Source of the DNA: an uncultured Eubacterium sp.
Lineage (GTDB): Bacteria > Bacillota > Clostridia > Lachnospirales > Lachnospiraceae
Reading direction: 5' to 3'
DNA length: 64,000 nt
Assembly (NCBI GenBank): GCA_934322085.1
Contig: CAKRGF010000006.1
Location: 22,480 to 86,479 of the forward strand
Of this stretch, positions 17,369-26,066 are shown piece after piece (the first letter of the stretch is position 1; each line of letters begins with the position of its first letter). The notes beneath the pieces are model-generated. The model worked only from the letters and a program-made list of their open reading frames with translations. It had not been told where the DNA came from and did no database searches. The translations under genes and the position numbers were made by a program.

Positions 17369-19417
17369 TTATGCTTTCGCGTCTTTTTTGATAAATCCTA
17401 ACATCACTGCCGTCACAGCGGAACCAACCAGCCATGCGACAATATATAATAACGGCTGTCCAACGGTAGCAAATACGAACACACCACCATGTGGAGCCAT
17501 TAAGGTACATCCAAAGAGGGCGGATAACAATCCTGCCACACCGGCACCAGCCATTGTACAAGGAATGACATGCAATGGATCAGATGCCGCAAATGGGATT
17601 GCGCCTTCGGTAATAAATGAGCATCCCATTACAATGTTCGAAACTGCAGAACCCTGCTCTGCCTTTGTAAATTTGCGAGGGAACAATTTGCAGGCGGCTG
17701 CAATACCAACCGGTGGAACCATACCACCTACCATGATGGAAGCCATTGCCATATAACATGCCTGAACTGCCGGGTCCGAAGCTTGTGCTCCCTGTGCCAT
17801 CATCTGTGATGCGGTTGCTAACATACCGGAACCAAATACATAAGCTGCCTTGTTAATCGGGCCTCCCATATCAATTGCCATCATAGCACCAAGAATCAAA
17901 CCAAGTACGGTAATCATACCGGCATCCGAAATGCTTGTCAGCATATTACTCAATCCGGTATTAATCAAACCAATCAGTGGATTAAATACCATCGTCATCA
18001 ATATACCAATCAGGAAAATACCAACGAGCGGATAAATCAGTGTCGGTTTAATTCCTTCCAAAGAATCCGGCAATTTACTGCACAATTTCTTTAATCCTAA
18101 TACGATAAATCCTGCTACAAAGCCGGCTGCAATACCGCCAAGGAATCCGGACACGGTATTTCCACCATTTTCTCCAACAAAGGCAAAATTTGAAATGAAT
18201 TTTGAAAACCCACCAAGACTTTCATTGGCAAATACATATTTCGCCAGTACTGCATTTCCATTTGCCGCTAACAAACCACCGGTAAATCCAACAGCAAGTC
18301 CCGGTCTGTCTGCAATTGAATAGGCAATATACCCAGCCAATACCGGAACCATGAGTCCCATGGAAAAATCGCCAATATACTTAAACAATGCAGATAATGG
18401 TGTACATGTACCAAAATTTCCACCACCGGTACTGCCATAGCCACAAAGAGTATCAATCAGAAAAGCAATGGCAATCATAATACCGCCGCCAATTACGAAT
18501 GGAAGCATATGTGAAACACCACTCATCAAGTGCTTATAGGCGGCATGTCCAATGCCTTCTTTTTCTGCCGTGTCTTCTTTCGGAACAGCTTCTCCGCCAC
18601 CTTGGTATAACGGTGCTTTTCCATCTGCGATTTCGCGAAGCAGTTCTTCCGGTTTATTAATTCCATCAGCAACCTTAGTAACAACGGTTGGTTTTCCCTG
18701 AAAACGATCCATCGGCACCTGTGTATCTGCCGCTACGATAACACCATCGGCACGTTCAATTTCATCTGCCGTCAATACGTTTTTTGCACCGCCGGCTCCT
18801 CTTGTCTCCACCTTAATCGAGTATCCTAATTCTTTCGCTTTTTTCTCAAGTGCCTCTGCCGCCATATAGGTGTGTGCAATTCCTGTCGGACAGCCGGTCA
18901 CCGCCACAATATAGTGTCCGGAATTTGTCTGTTCTACAGTAGTATCATCCTCATTTTCCGAACCTTTTTCTGCATCTTCAATAACCTGTTTAAACTCAGA
19001 AACGCTCGTTGCCTGACGGAGTTTATTGGTAAAATCTTCATCCATCAGAAGAACCGACAAACGACTCAGCACATCCAAGTGCACATTATCCTCCGTGTTT
19101 GGTGCCGCAATCAGGAAAAACAAATGCGCCGGCTGTCCATCTAACGATTCAAATTCAACCCCATCTTTTACAACCATAGCTGCAAGTCCCGGTTTGATAA
19201 CCGCATCCGATTTGCAATGTGGAATAGCAATTCCCTCACCAATACCAGTGCTTCCTTCCTGTTCTCTTGCATACACACCCTGACGATACGTCTCTTTGTC
19301 TCTCAACTTTCCGCTCGCATCCATCAGTTCCACCATCTGGTCAAGTGCTGCCTTTTTGTCTGCCACTCTGCCATCCAGCAAAATGCTTCTGTCATCCAGT
19401 AAATCAATAATTTTCAT
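17369..19417 (-). CDS. fruA: PTS fructose transporter IIABC
   Basis: A 682-residue fusion. EIIA spans about residues 1-150 with the phosphohistidine in GIAIPHCKSDAV. EIIB spans about 168-265 with the phosphocysteine in VTGCPTGIAHTYMAAEALE. EIIC fills the rest with about eight to ten membrane segments. It imports fructose as fructose-1-phosphate, the substrate of the adjacent fruK. The start follows AAAGGAG. It lies 15 bases after fruK in the fru operon. Confidence 0.95.
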   Translation of the reverse strand: MKIIDLLDDRSILLDGRVADKKAALDQMVELMDASGKLRDKETYRQGVYAREQEGSTGIGEGIAIPHCKSDAVIKPGLAAMVVKDGVEFESLDGQPAHLFFLIAAPNTEDNVHLDVLSRLSVLLMDEDFTNKLRQATSVSEFKQVIEDAEKGSENEDDTTVEQTNSGHYIVAVTGCPTGIAHTYMAAEALEKKAKELGYSIKVETRGAGGAKNVLTADEIERADGVIVAADTQVPMDRFQGKPTVVTKVADGINKPEELLREIADGKAPLYQGGGEAVPKEDTAEKEGIGHAAYKHLMSGVSHMLPFVIGGGIMIAIAFLIDTLCGYGSTGGGNFGTCTPLSALFKYIGDFSMGLMVPVLAGYIAYSIADRPGLAVGFTGGLLAANGNAVLAKYVFANESLGGFSKFISNFAFVGENGGNTVSGFLGGIAAGFVAGFIVLGLKKLCSKLPDSLEGIKPTLIYPLVGIFLIGILMTMVFNPLIGLINTGLSNMLTSISDAGMITVLGLILGAMMAIDMGGPINKAAYVFGSGMLATASQMMAQGAQASDPAVQACYMAMASIMVGGMVPPVGIAAACKLFPRKFTKAEQGSAVSNIVMGCSFITEGAIPFAASDPLHVIPCTMAGAGVAGLLSALFGCTLMAPHGGVFVFATVGQPLLYIVAWLVGSAVTAVMLGFIKKDAKA

Positions 19418-19432
19418 AGTAATTCTCCTTTC

Positions 19433-20347
19433 TTAAAAATCAAATATATGTGAACGTCGTATCTGCTCCACTTCTTCTCTCGTTGCCAGCTGATCTGAAA
19501 ATGCGCTTGCGCTTCCTGTACAAAGTCCCATCTTAAAGGCTTCCGCATAATCGCCTTTGGCTAAATACCCGGCAAGGAACCCGGCTACCATCGAATCTCC
19601 TGCTCCTACCGAATTTTTCACGACACCCTGCGGTGCCTCACTGGTAAACACACTGCCATCACTGCCAACAAATACAGCGCCTTCCCCAGCCATGGAAACA
19701 ATGACATTCTTTGCTCCCTTTTTCTGCAATTCCTTTGCATATACAACCGCTTTTTCTTTACTGTCAATCGTAACATCAAAAATTTCCGAAAGTTCGTGAT
19801 TATTTGGCTTTATCACGAATGGATGATACGCAAGTACATTCATCAAAAGATCCTTTGTCGCATCCACAGCAATTTTAATCCGCTTGCTCTGAAGCCTTGA
19901 CATGATATCTCTGTAAATCGACTGTGGCATCCCAGCAGGTATGCTTCCCGCAAGAACAAGCACATCATCGTCTTTCAATGTATCCAGCTGCTCATACAAC
20001 AATTCCAAATCTTCCTTCCGAATCACCGGTCCCATTCCATTAATTTCACTTTCCACATCGGAACGAATCTTAAGATTAATTCTCGAAGTTCCATTTTCAA
20101 TATGAATAAATTCGGTTGAGATTCCCTTCTCTTTCAGAAGTCGTTCAATCTCCTGTCCGGTAAATCCCGAAAGGAAACCAAATGCTGTCGTTTCATATCC
20201 CAGGTTTTTGAGTACCATAGATACATTAATTCCTTTTCCTCCGGCATAAATATCTTCCTGCACCGTGCGGTTTACTTTGCCGAGTTCAAAATTCTCCACA
20301 TGAATGGTGTAGTCTAAGGAAGGATTAAATGTTACCGTGTAAATCAT
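19433..20347 (-). CDS. fruK: 1-phosphofructokinase
   Basis: A PfkB-family kinase of 304 residues that makes fructose-1,6-bisphosphate from fructose-1-phosphate. It shows MIYTVTFNPSLDYTIHV at the N-terminus, the GGKGINVSMVLKNLG sugar-binding motif near residue 38 and the catalytic GAGDSMVAGFLAGY near 248. It sits between fruR and fruA with short gaps. Confidence 0.95.
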   Translation of the reverse strand: MIYTVTFNPSLDYTIHVENFELGKVNRTVQEDIYAGGKGINVSMVLKNLGYETTAFGFLSGFTGQEIERLLKEKGISTEFIHIENGTSRINLKIRSDVESEINGMGPVIRKEDLELLYEQLDTLKDDDVLVLAGSIPAGMPQSIYRDIMSRLQSKRIKIAVDATKDLLMNVLAYHPFVIKPNNHELSEIFDVTIDSKEKAVVYAKELQKKGAKNVIVSMAGEGAVFVGSDGSVFTSEAPQGVVKNSVGAGDSMVAGFLAGYLAKGDYAEAFKMGLCTGSASAFSDQLATREEVEQIRRSHIFDF

Positions 20348-20358
20348 TCTTTGTCACC

Positions 20359-21105
20359 TCACTTTACTTCAATGATATTGTCACATTGTCTATAACTCTC
20401 ATCCAAAATCTGTGTCGTTATGATACAAGTTTTTGCAAACTCTCCAAATTTTACACAGGAAATCTGCGAAAATTTACTTGAATCACAAAGCACATAACGT
20501 TTGGCACAATGCTTCATAGCAACTTCTTTTACTTTTGCCTCTTTGACATCCGGTGTACTAAAACCTAATTTCTGATGTACACCATTTGTTCCCCAAAAGC
20601 CTTTTGTAAAATTATATTTTTGTAGACTTTCAATTGCTTCATCGCCAACAATTGCCTCTGTCGTTGCCTTAAACTCTCCGCCAAGAATATACGTTGTATA
20701 TCCCGCCATCGAAAGTTTCCTAGCATGTGAAACTGCATTTGTCACAAATGTGATATCCTTTTCTGTCAGATAATCAATCATAAGTTCCGTTGTCGTTCCT
20801 GCATCCAGATACACAAAATCGTTTGGCTCAATAAGCGATGCTGCATACTTTGCAATTTCCACTTTTTCCTCTAAATTCCGATCCTTTTTCTGGAGTACAG
20901 TATCTTCTTTTGTACTATAAATATCACCGGTTATCATCGCACCGCCACGTACTTTTTGAAGTCTTCCCTGCTTATCAAGTAGAGTCAAATCCCGTCTGGC
21001 TGTGGATTCCGATATTCCCATCCGTTCCATCAATTCCGGAATTGAAGCACTCCCTTTTTCCTTTACAATACGCTCAATCCCTTGAAGTCTCTCTTCTGTC
21101 AGCAT
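20359..21105 (-). CDS. fruR: DeoR-family regulator of the fructose operon
   Basis: 248 residues with an N-terminal DeoR helix-turn-helix (SIPELMERMGISESTARRDL) and a C-terminal sugar-phosphate sensor domain (YLDAGTTTELMIDYL, VGDEAIESLQKYNF). By analogy with FruR it should repress the operon until fructose-1-phosphate accumulates. It is the first gene after the promoter, so autoregulation is likely. Decamer repeats over the promoter are candidate operators. Confidence 0.9.
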   Translation of the reverse strand: MLTEERLQGIERIVKEKGSASIPELMERMGISESTARRDLTLLDKQGRLQKVRGGAMITGDIYSTKEDTVLQKKDRNLEEKVEIAKYAASLIEPNDFVYLDAGTTTELMIDYLTEKDITFVTNAVSHARKLSMAGYTTYILGGEFKATTEAIVGDEAIESLQKYNFTKGFWGTNGVHQKLGFSTPDVKEAKVKEVAMKHCAKRYVLCDSSKFSQISCVKFGEFAKTCIITTQILDESYRQCDNIIEVK

Positions 21106-21171
21106 CTCATCACTCCATTTCTTTTTTGACTGTTTTTGCCCGAAATGGACTTTTTTGTTTTCTTTATCTGT

Positions 21172-21200
21172 ATTATAGCGTCATTTTCAGTCATTGTCAA
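21172..21200 (-). promoter_or_regulatory. fru operon promoter
   Basis: TTGACA, 17-base spacer, TATAAT on the minus strand: a perfect consensus sigma-A promoter for fruR-fruK-fruA-ptsH-ptsI. Confidence 0.92.
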
Positions 21201-21230
21201 TCACTTTCTTTCATTTTCTGTCATTTTTTT
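21181..21230. repeat. Five tandem 10-bp operator-like repeats over the fru promoter
   Basis: On the plus strand, consecutive decamers begin TCATTTTC, TCATTGTC, TCACTTTC, TCATTTTC and TCATTTTT at exact 10-base steps. They overlap the promoter -35 and spacer. The one-helical-turn period suggests cooperative binding of FruR on one DNA face. Confidence 0.65.
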
Positions 21231-21253
21231 AAGAAAATGATTTAAGCCAAAAA

Positions 21254-21308
21254 ATACCAGATAAAATAAACATCTAAGAGTCAGTCCTTTGATTATTTTA
21301 TCCGGTAT
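21254..21308 (-). terminator. Terminator of the Rpn-family gene
   Basis: A 16-bp stem with one mismatch (ATACCGGATAAAATAA with TTATTTTATCTGGTAT on the minus strand) followed by six T. Confidence 0.7.
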
Positions 21309-21335
21309 CTGCTTATATTATTGGTATTATTACTT

Positions 21336-22355
21336 TTACTCTCGAATCCCATACTCCCGCAACAATTCTTTCTGATATTCTGTATCCATGATTGCTTTTT
21401 GTATATCTTCCATTCGATTATCTGCTAACAAGCAGTGGTATAATGTGTTGATTTCCTCGATTCCTTGTGATATTCCTTTTGCCATTCCACGTGCTTCTCC
21501 TTGGACAATTCCTTGTGCAATTCCCTTCTCTATTCCTCGTGCTTCTCCTCGTTCTTCATACATATCTAACAATACACACATATTGATTTTTCCTCCTTTT
21601 CCTTCGGTTTCTTCAATTAATTCTTTTGCTTTCCGATATCTCCTGTCATTTGTCACCGCCGACAACCAGTCTAAGAAAGCTTCAGGATGGTCTAATTCAA
21701 ACTCTGTTGTTTGAAAATATTCATCCAGTTTCTTCCTGTCATTTCCACAGGACAGGTAACGGACTATGTACTTAAAATCTGATTGATACTGGCGAATTGT
21801 CGTTTCCGGCTGGCTTGCTAGGTTAATAATGCAAATGGGATGCTCAGGAATCCATTTTGCAAGTTCCTCACCAATGTCTTCCGGAAACTCCAGCATATCA
21901 TTCAGACATCTTGGCTTTTTCCATTCTTTCTGACTGTAATTCAAAACCAACGTGATGACTGGGCTTAATTTCTGTGAATCGTTAATTTCCTTTGTCACCG
22001 GGTTTGGATAATTTCCGATTTTCCGATTACTTTCCTTAACTTCCTTTATCTGCTCCATATATTTTGCATGCTGGTATCCCATATCTCTCACTGGCATAAC
22101 ATTATTTTTGTCACTCTGATTTTCTAAACATAAGAAAAAGCTTCTATTGTTCTTCTTACACTTCATTGGCACATCCATCTGTAACTGGCGAAGTTTATCA
22201 TCCGAGACGGCTTTCGTAATCAACTCGCCTGGTTCTCTCGACAACTCCTCCGCTGACACATAACATCTGCCACCAAATAAATTTACATTTACAATGTCTG
22301 AAAATACATCTTTGTACTGTAATAAATTCTTCTCTGCTAAATCTTTTGCTCCCAA
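21336..22355 (-). CDS. Rpn-family recombination-promoting nuclease / PD-(D/E)XK transposase-like
   Basis: 339 residues of the PD-(D/E)XK family related to E. coli RpnA/YhgA. The nuclease core is near residues 20-100, with FLCLENQSDKNN as the E-x-Q strand. The C-terminus carries a Gly/Arg/Lys-rich repetitive tract (ARGIEKGIAQGIVQGEARG) typical of these proteins. The apparent start is TTG at 22355 with GGGGGA upstream. Such genes occur in many diverged copies in Lachnospiraceae genomes. Its target is unknown. Confidence 0.75.
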   Translation of the reverse strand: MGAKDLAEKNLLQYKDVFSDIVNVNLFGGRCYVSAEELSREPGELITKAVSDDKLRQLQMDVPMKCKKNNRSFFLCLENQSDKNNVMPVRDMGYQHAKYMEQIKEVKESNRKIGNYPNPVTKEINDSQKLSPVITLVLNYSQKEWKKPRCLNDMLEFPEDIGEELAKWIPEHPICIINLASQPETTIRQYQSDFKYIVRYLSCGNDRKKLDEYFQTTEFELDHPEAFLDWLSAVTNDRRYRKAKELIEETEGKGGKINMCVLLDMYEERGEARGIEKGIAQGIVQGEARGMAKGISQGIEEINTLYHCLLADNRMEDIQKAIMDTEYQKELLREYGIRE

Positions 22356-22638
22356 ATAATATCCCCCTTATTAGTCAAATCCTTTTGTTTCTATCTTTAC
22401 AAGGAGACCCTCTGAGCCCCACCCTTGTTTGTATATATACTAGCACATCTAGAGTTCGAAGTCAATGCATTTACTTACAATTGTAAGGCGACTTACGCCA
22501 CCAAAAAGAGCATAAAATCGAGTCAAAATACCAAATTCCGGCGTATAAAAAGAGCGTAAAACGCCCCCCGCCAATAGGAGGGAAGAACTTACCGATGAAA
22601 AAACCCTTACACAAGAAGTAATGAAACATTTCCAAAAT
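22356..22638. other. Intergenic region with no supported gene
   Basis: No frame here has a convincing start and ribosome site. A plus-strand stretch around 22570-22640 can be read as EELTDEKTLTQEVMKHFQ in one frame, which looks protein-like but has an in-frame stop upstream, so it may be a gene remnant. The terminator at 22639 follows. Confidence 0.4.
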
Positions 22639-22667
22639 AAAAACACATCGCTATGCCATGTGTTTTT
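22639..22667. terminator. Terminator hairpin
   Basis: AAAAACACAT and ATGTGTTTTT form a 10-bp stem with a 9-nt loop, flanked by A/T runs, 27 bases beyond the stop of the minus-strand anti-sigma gene. Confidence 0.75.
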
Positions 22668-22693
22668 ATTTTATGTGGCTTACATAAGATTTT

Positions 22694-23968
22694 TTAGAGC
22701 GAACTCACATCCACGAGATATGCTCTCTTTTTGTTTGTAATCAGAATTTTCTTCTGTGTTTTCACCAGATGAATTTCCATATCATTTCTTAACTTCCTCG
22801 GAATATTCATCTTCTTCCACGTATGATTTGTGAGTTGAATGAGATAAACCGCCTGTTTTTTCTCCTCCAGATTTCCAAATAATACATAATCACCACTTAC
22901 ATCAATTACATCGCCACTATCCTTAACATCCGGAATGGTAAATGACTGATTTCCGGTAATTTCATAAAATTCCAGTGATTTCTTTTTGTGGTGGTAACGG
23001 TAAGACCATTTCATATTAACAAGGCCGACACCTGAATATTTCTTCTCAATTCTCATGGTCTGTAAATTTACTACGCATGTAGAATCCTCTTCTGTACTGT
23101 TTTTAAAAATTGACTCACCGTAGGTTAAAATTCGGTTTTCATCCAAAAACTCAATTTCTGTTGTTCTGGCATATCCATTCACGAGTTTCTGACTTATTTT
23201 TTCCTCCGTCTGCGAAGCAATATCAAAGACTGACCAGTAGCCGTCTCCCCTGTGATTGCACAAAATTTTACTACCTTCCGGTGACATAACAAAATTGCAT
23301 ATCATGTTACCGCCGGATATTTTTTTCACCGTTTTCTCTGCCAGATTGATTTCCACCAAATAACCTTTTGTCGCATTTTCTTCTTCTCTTACACCGTAAA
23401 TTGTATCATTTTTATAATAAGAGAAAATCTCGGTAATTCCTCCCGTGTAATTAAAGGCATAAATTTCGTTGCCGCTTACCACATATTGAAAACCGCATTT
23501 TTCCCCGTCAAGTACACTTTCAAAAGTAATCGGTGTCATTTTCTTTAATCCGTCGGAAATCACAGTGTACACATGGTCTACTTTTTCCTCATCTCCCTCA
23601 AAATGATATTCACTGATAAAACTTTCTTTCTCTCCGACCACCATCATGTTTTCCTGCAATTGTATCGCACCATCCTTTCCCGCCTTGACATCTGCCACTT
23701 CTTTGGCTGGTTCTGGATTTAGCTCTACCTCCGTGACATTTTCCTTGCCAAACATATTTTCCAAAAGTGATTGAAATACATTGGATTTCGTTGCTGCCAC
23801 AGTTACAAAAGTTCCGCACAAAACGAAAATCACTACCACCGCAGCCGCTGTCCGAAGTTTTTTCATTGAATTTCTCCTATGGGAAATACCCTGTATCTTT
23901 TCCAGATTCAGTGCCTCTTCCACCCAGTCTTCCGGGGCTTTAATCTTATCTATTTTTTTTATATCCAT
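22694..23968 (-). CDS. Membrane-anchored putative anti-sigma factor with extracytoplasmic propeller-like domain
   Basis: A 424-residue single-pass protein. The first 38 or so residues are cytoplasmic and include a short KAPEDWVEEALNLEK-type helix. A membrane helix follows (RTAAAVVVIFVLCGTFVTVA, residues about 39-58), then a large outer domain of repeated beta-strand stretches that could form a propeller. The ECF sigma gene lies 25 bases upstream on the same strand. That layout predicts that this protein holds and releases the sigma factor. No named anti-sigma domain is certain. Confidence 0.6.
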   Translation of the reverse strand: MDIKKIDKIKAPEDWVEEALNLEKIQGISHRRNSMKKLRTAAAVVVIFVLCGTFVTVAATKSNVFQSLLENMFGKENVTEVELNPEPAKEVADVKAGKDGAIQLQENMMVVGEKESFISEYHFEGDEEKVDHVYTVISDGLKKMTPITFESVLDGEKCGFQYVVSGNEIYAFNYTGGITEIFSYYKNDTIYGVREEENATKGYLVEINLAEKTVKKISGGNMICNFVMSPEGSKILCNHRGDGYWSVFDIASQTEEKISQKLVNGYARTTEIEFLDENRILTYGESIFKNSTEEDSTCVVNLQTMRIEKKYSGVGLVNMKWSYRYHHKKKSLEFYEITGNQSFTIPDVKDSGDVIDVSGDYVLFGNLEEKKQAVYLIQLTNHTWKKMNIPRKLRNDMEIHLVKTQKKILITNKKRAYLVDVSSL

Positions 23969-23993
23969 TATTTTGCCTCCTGTTTAATCCCTG

Positions 23994-24488
23994 TTAATTT
24001 TTCATGATAGCAGCGAGTTTTTCTCTGCCTCTGCGAAGTCTTGATTTCACCGTATTCACACTTGTATGCAGCATTTTTGCAATTTCACCCGTGCCATATT
24101 CTTCATAATAATAAAGCACAATTACTTCACGGTACCGAAAAGATAATTTCCGCAGAGCCTCAACAAGCTGCTCCGTTTCTTCATCTTCTATTTGCAAAGA
24201 GCCAGACTTTTGGTTCTCCTGTGGCACATATCCAATATCCACATTTCGATTCCAGAACTGCCTGTGGTAATCTCTGCATTCATTTCGCGCAACTGTGTAA
24301 AGCCACGCTTTTATGTGTTCTTCCTCTCGAAAGGTTTGTTCTGTCTGATAGAGTTTCAGAAACGTATTTTGAAAGCAGTCCTTTGCCGCTTCCTCATTCT
24401 GCGTCCAGACAACACATAGTCTCGTTATGTCATCTGCATACTGCCGCACGACGTCCTCATACTCCATCCCGGCATATTTATTTATCAT
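23994..24488 (-). CDS. ECF-type RNA polymerase sigma factor
   Basis: 164 residues with sigma region 2 (QYADDITRLCVVWTQNEEAAKDCFQNTFLKLYQ, helix AWLYTVARNECRDYHR) and region 4 helix-turn-helix (LPFRYREV-like LSFRYREVIVLYYYEE, EIAKMLHTSVNTVKSRLRRGREKL). It redirects RNA polymerase to a small regulon, probably including itself. AAGGAG lies nine bases before the ATG. The next gene is a probable membrane anti-sigma. Confidence 0.9.
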   Translation of the reverse strand: MINKYAGMEYEDVVRQYADDITRLCVVWTQNEEAAKDCFQNTFLKLYQTEQTFREEEHIKAWLYTVARNECRDYHRQFWNRNVDIGYVPQENQKSGSLQIEDEETEQLVEALRKLSFRYREVIVLYYYEEYGTGEIAKMLHTSVNTVKSRLRRGREKLAAIMKN

Positions 24489-24617
24489 TGCCTGATACTC
24501 CTTTACTACAATATCTTTTTTGCATGCATGGTAGAAAATAATTACTTTCTATATAATACACGATTTGGAAGGGAAAATGGGTGCAGGATTTTAATTTTTG
24601 TTGTTTAGCTGACCGCT

Positions 24618-24646
24618 TTACAACCTGTGTATGAAAGTGCTATAAT
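24618..24646 (+). promoter_or_regulatory. Promoter of the 58-aa coiled-coil gene
   Basis: TTACAA, 17-base spacer, TATAAT. It fixes transcription start near 24653 and excludes the upstream ATG at 24627. Confidence 0.65.
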
Positions 24647-24677
24647 GATGATGTCGGAACGAAAGGAGCTGATGTAT

Positions 24678-24854
24678 ATGTTCATTGAAGAATTGGCAAA
24701 CGAAGACGTAGCTGCTGTCATTAACGATACCAACCGCGGTCGAATCCGTAAATTAAAAGCAAGAATAGAAGACCTTGAAGCACTGCTGGCGGAAAAGGAT
24801 AAGCAAATCAAAGACCTTAAACTTAACTTAAAAAGAGAAAACCTCACCCCATAA
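24678..24854 (+). CDS. Small coiled-coil protein of unknown function
   Basis: 58 residues, mostly charged helix with heptad-like spacing (RKLKARIEDLEALLAEKDKQIKDLK). The ATG at 24678 is nine bases from AAAGGAG; an ATG at 24672 is too close. It has its own promoter and is followed by a long hairpin. I do not recognise a family. The size and coiled coil suggest an adaptor or small regulator. Confidence 0.65.
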   Translation: MFIEELANEDVAAVINDTNRGRIRKLKARIEDLEALLAEKDKQIKDLKLNLKRENLTP

Positions 24855-24863
24855 TATCCAAAC

Positions 24864-24940
24864 AAAAATGAAGTTCAATTCGTGAGAGACTATAATGCGA
24901 AGCATTATCTTGTCTCGACACGAATGAACTTCATTTTTTT
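24864..24940 (+). terminator. Long two-part terminator hairpin
   Basis: The outer stem AAAATGAAGTTCA pairs with TGAACTTCATTTT and continues with TTCGTG/CACGAA. The inner stem carries GAGAC/GTCTC and ATAATGC/GCATTAT. It ends in a run of T. It lies between the convergent coiled-coil gene and the GH43 gene. Confidence 0.75.
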
Positions 24941-25907
24941 ACTCCCACACTATTTTTCTCACTCTTGCATGCCGGCATGGGTCATGCAGAGGGTCATTTT
25001 CCGAATATCCGCATCTTCCCTCAAAACATTCCAGACTTCTGGCATGATATACGAAAATATCATTTCCATCCTTATCTTTTGTAAATGAATTGTGTCCGGG
25101 TCCAAATTCCTCATGTAAATCTTCGGATGTAAGCACCGGTGTATTCTGCTTTGTCCATGAATCCCGCTTTAGCAAATCACTTCCCTCTTTGGCAGAAATT
25201 ACTCCTACACAATACTCCGGACCAGTACCGGACGCTGAAAAGAAAACCATTATTCTGCCATCATGTTTGACAGCTGCAGGTCCCTCATTTACGGCATAGC
25301 GGACTTTTTCCCAGTCATACTCCGGCTCAGTTAAAAGCATCGGAAGCGAAATTAATTTCCACGGCTCCTCGCGATTAACCTCACCCAAATACAGGCAGGA
25401 AATTTTCTCCGGACTATGCTGCGCCCAAATCACATAAGAGCGTTCACCATCTTCAAAGTAAGTCATATCCAAGGAAAATCCGGTGAAAGAAAAATCATCC
25501 TCTTCCCGCTTTTGGAATTTTCCCTTTTCGCTCCAAGTTCCGGTATATGGATCATCGCTGTCGCAAACAAGAACGTGACAGTCAAATGCCCAGTTATTTT
25601 CCTTGTCCTCACTTCCGGCATAAAACACATACCAGCGTCCTGCGATATAATGCAGTTCCGGCGCCCAGATAAAACGATGTGTTAATGTTGTATCTGCCAC
25701 TTTCCAGATAGTAATTTCTTCTGCCGATGTAAGTTCTGAAATATCTTTTGCCCGCCGCAAAATCACACGGTCATATCCATCCTTGTCGTCTGCACTTTTC
25801 ATTGGATAAGAAGCGGTGAAATAATAAAATCCATCGGGTCCCAGTGTAATATACGGGTCGGCGCGCTCCCCAATAAACGGATTTTGATAACACTCTTTAA
25901 ACTGCAT
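24939..25907 (-). CDS. Glycoside hydrolase family 43 protein
   Basis: 322 residues without a signal peptide, so an intracellular enzyme. Family features: the general-base Asp in NPFIGERADPYI, FIWAPELHYIAGRWYVFYAG, and EGPAAVKHDGRIMVFFSASG with the acid Glu. GH43 enzymes release arabinose or xylose from arabinoxylan fragments. A divergent AraC-type regulator and a secreted xylanase nearby suggest a role in finishing imported xylan oligosaccharides. The exact substrate is not readable. Confidence 0.85.
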   Translation of the reverse strand: MQFKECYQNPFIGERADPYITLGPDGFYYFTASYPMKSADDKDGYDRVILRRAKDISELTSAEEITIWKVADTTLTHRFIWAPELHYIAGRWYVFYAGSEDKENNWAFDCHVLVCDSDDPYTGTWSEKGKFQKREEDDFSFTGFSLDMTYFEDGERSYVIWAQHSPEKISCLYLGEVNREEPWKLISLPMLLTEPEYDWEKVRYAVNEGPAAVKHDGRIMVFFSASGTGPEYCVGVISAKEGSDLLKRDSWTKQNTPVLTSEDLHEEFGPGHNSFTKDKDGNDIFVYHARSLECFEGRCGYSENDPLHDPCRHARVRKIVWE

Positions 25908-26015
25908 TTCTCGGTCCCCCTTATTTACTTCCTGATTTAATAAGCGTACAATAATCCCCTCATTATCGCCATGTCATTTTGTGACCTTGTTTTGGAAAAA
26001 TGCAACTACTTTCCT

Positions 26016-26045
26016 TTGACACACAAAGGAGTAACATGGTAAAAT
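26016..26045 (+). promoter_or_regulatory. Promoter of the AraC-family gene
   Basis: TTGACA, 18-base spacer, TAAAAT, upstream of AAGGGGG and the ATG at 26067. Confidence 0.65.
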
Positions 26046-26066
26046 CAAGCAAAAGGGGGACTATTC

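Noticed and set aside
21336..22355. Rpn-family gene as an active insertion sequence
   Set aside because: No terminal inverted repeats or target duplications were seen; these genes are usually single resident copies.
22449..22646. 65-residue minus-strand open frame
   Set aside because: No convincing ribosome site, and it crosses a terminator hairpin; composition does not look coding.
24041..24541. 166-residue plus-strand open frame
   Set aside because: Lies antisense over the ECF sigma gene, which has clear domain motifs.
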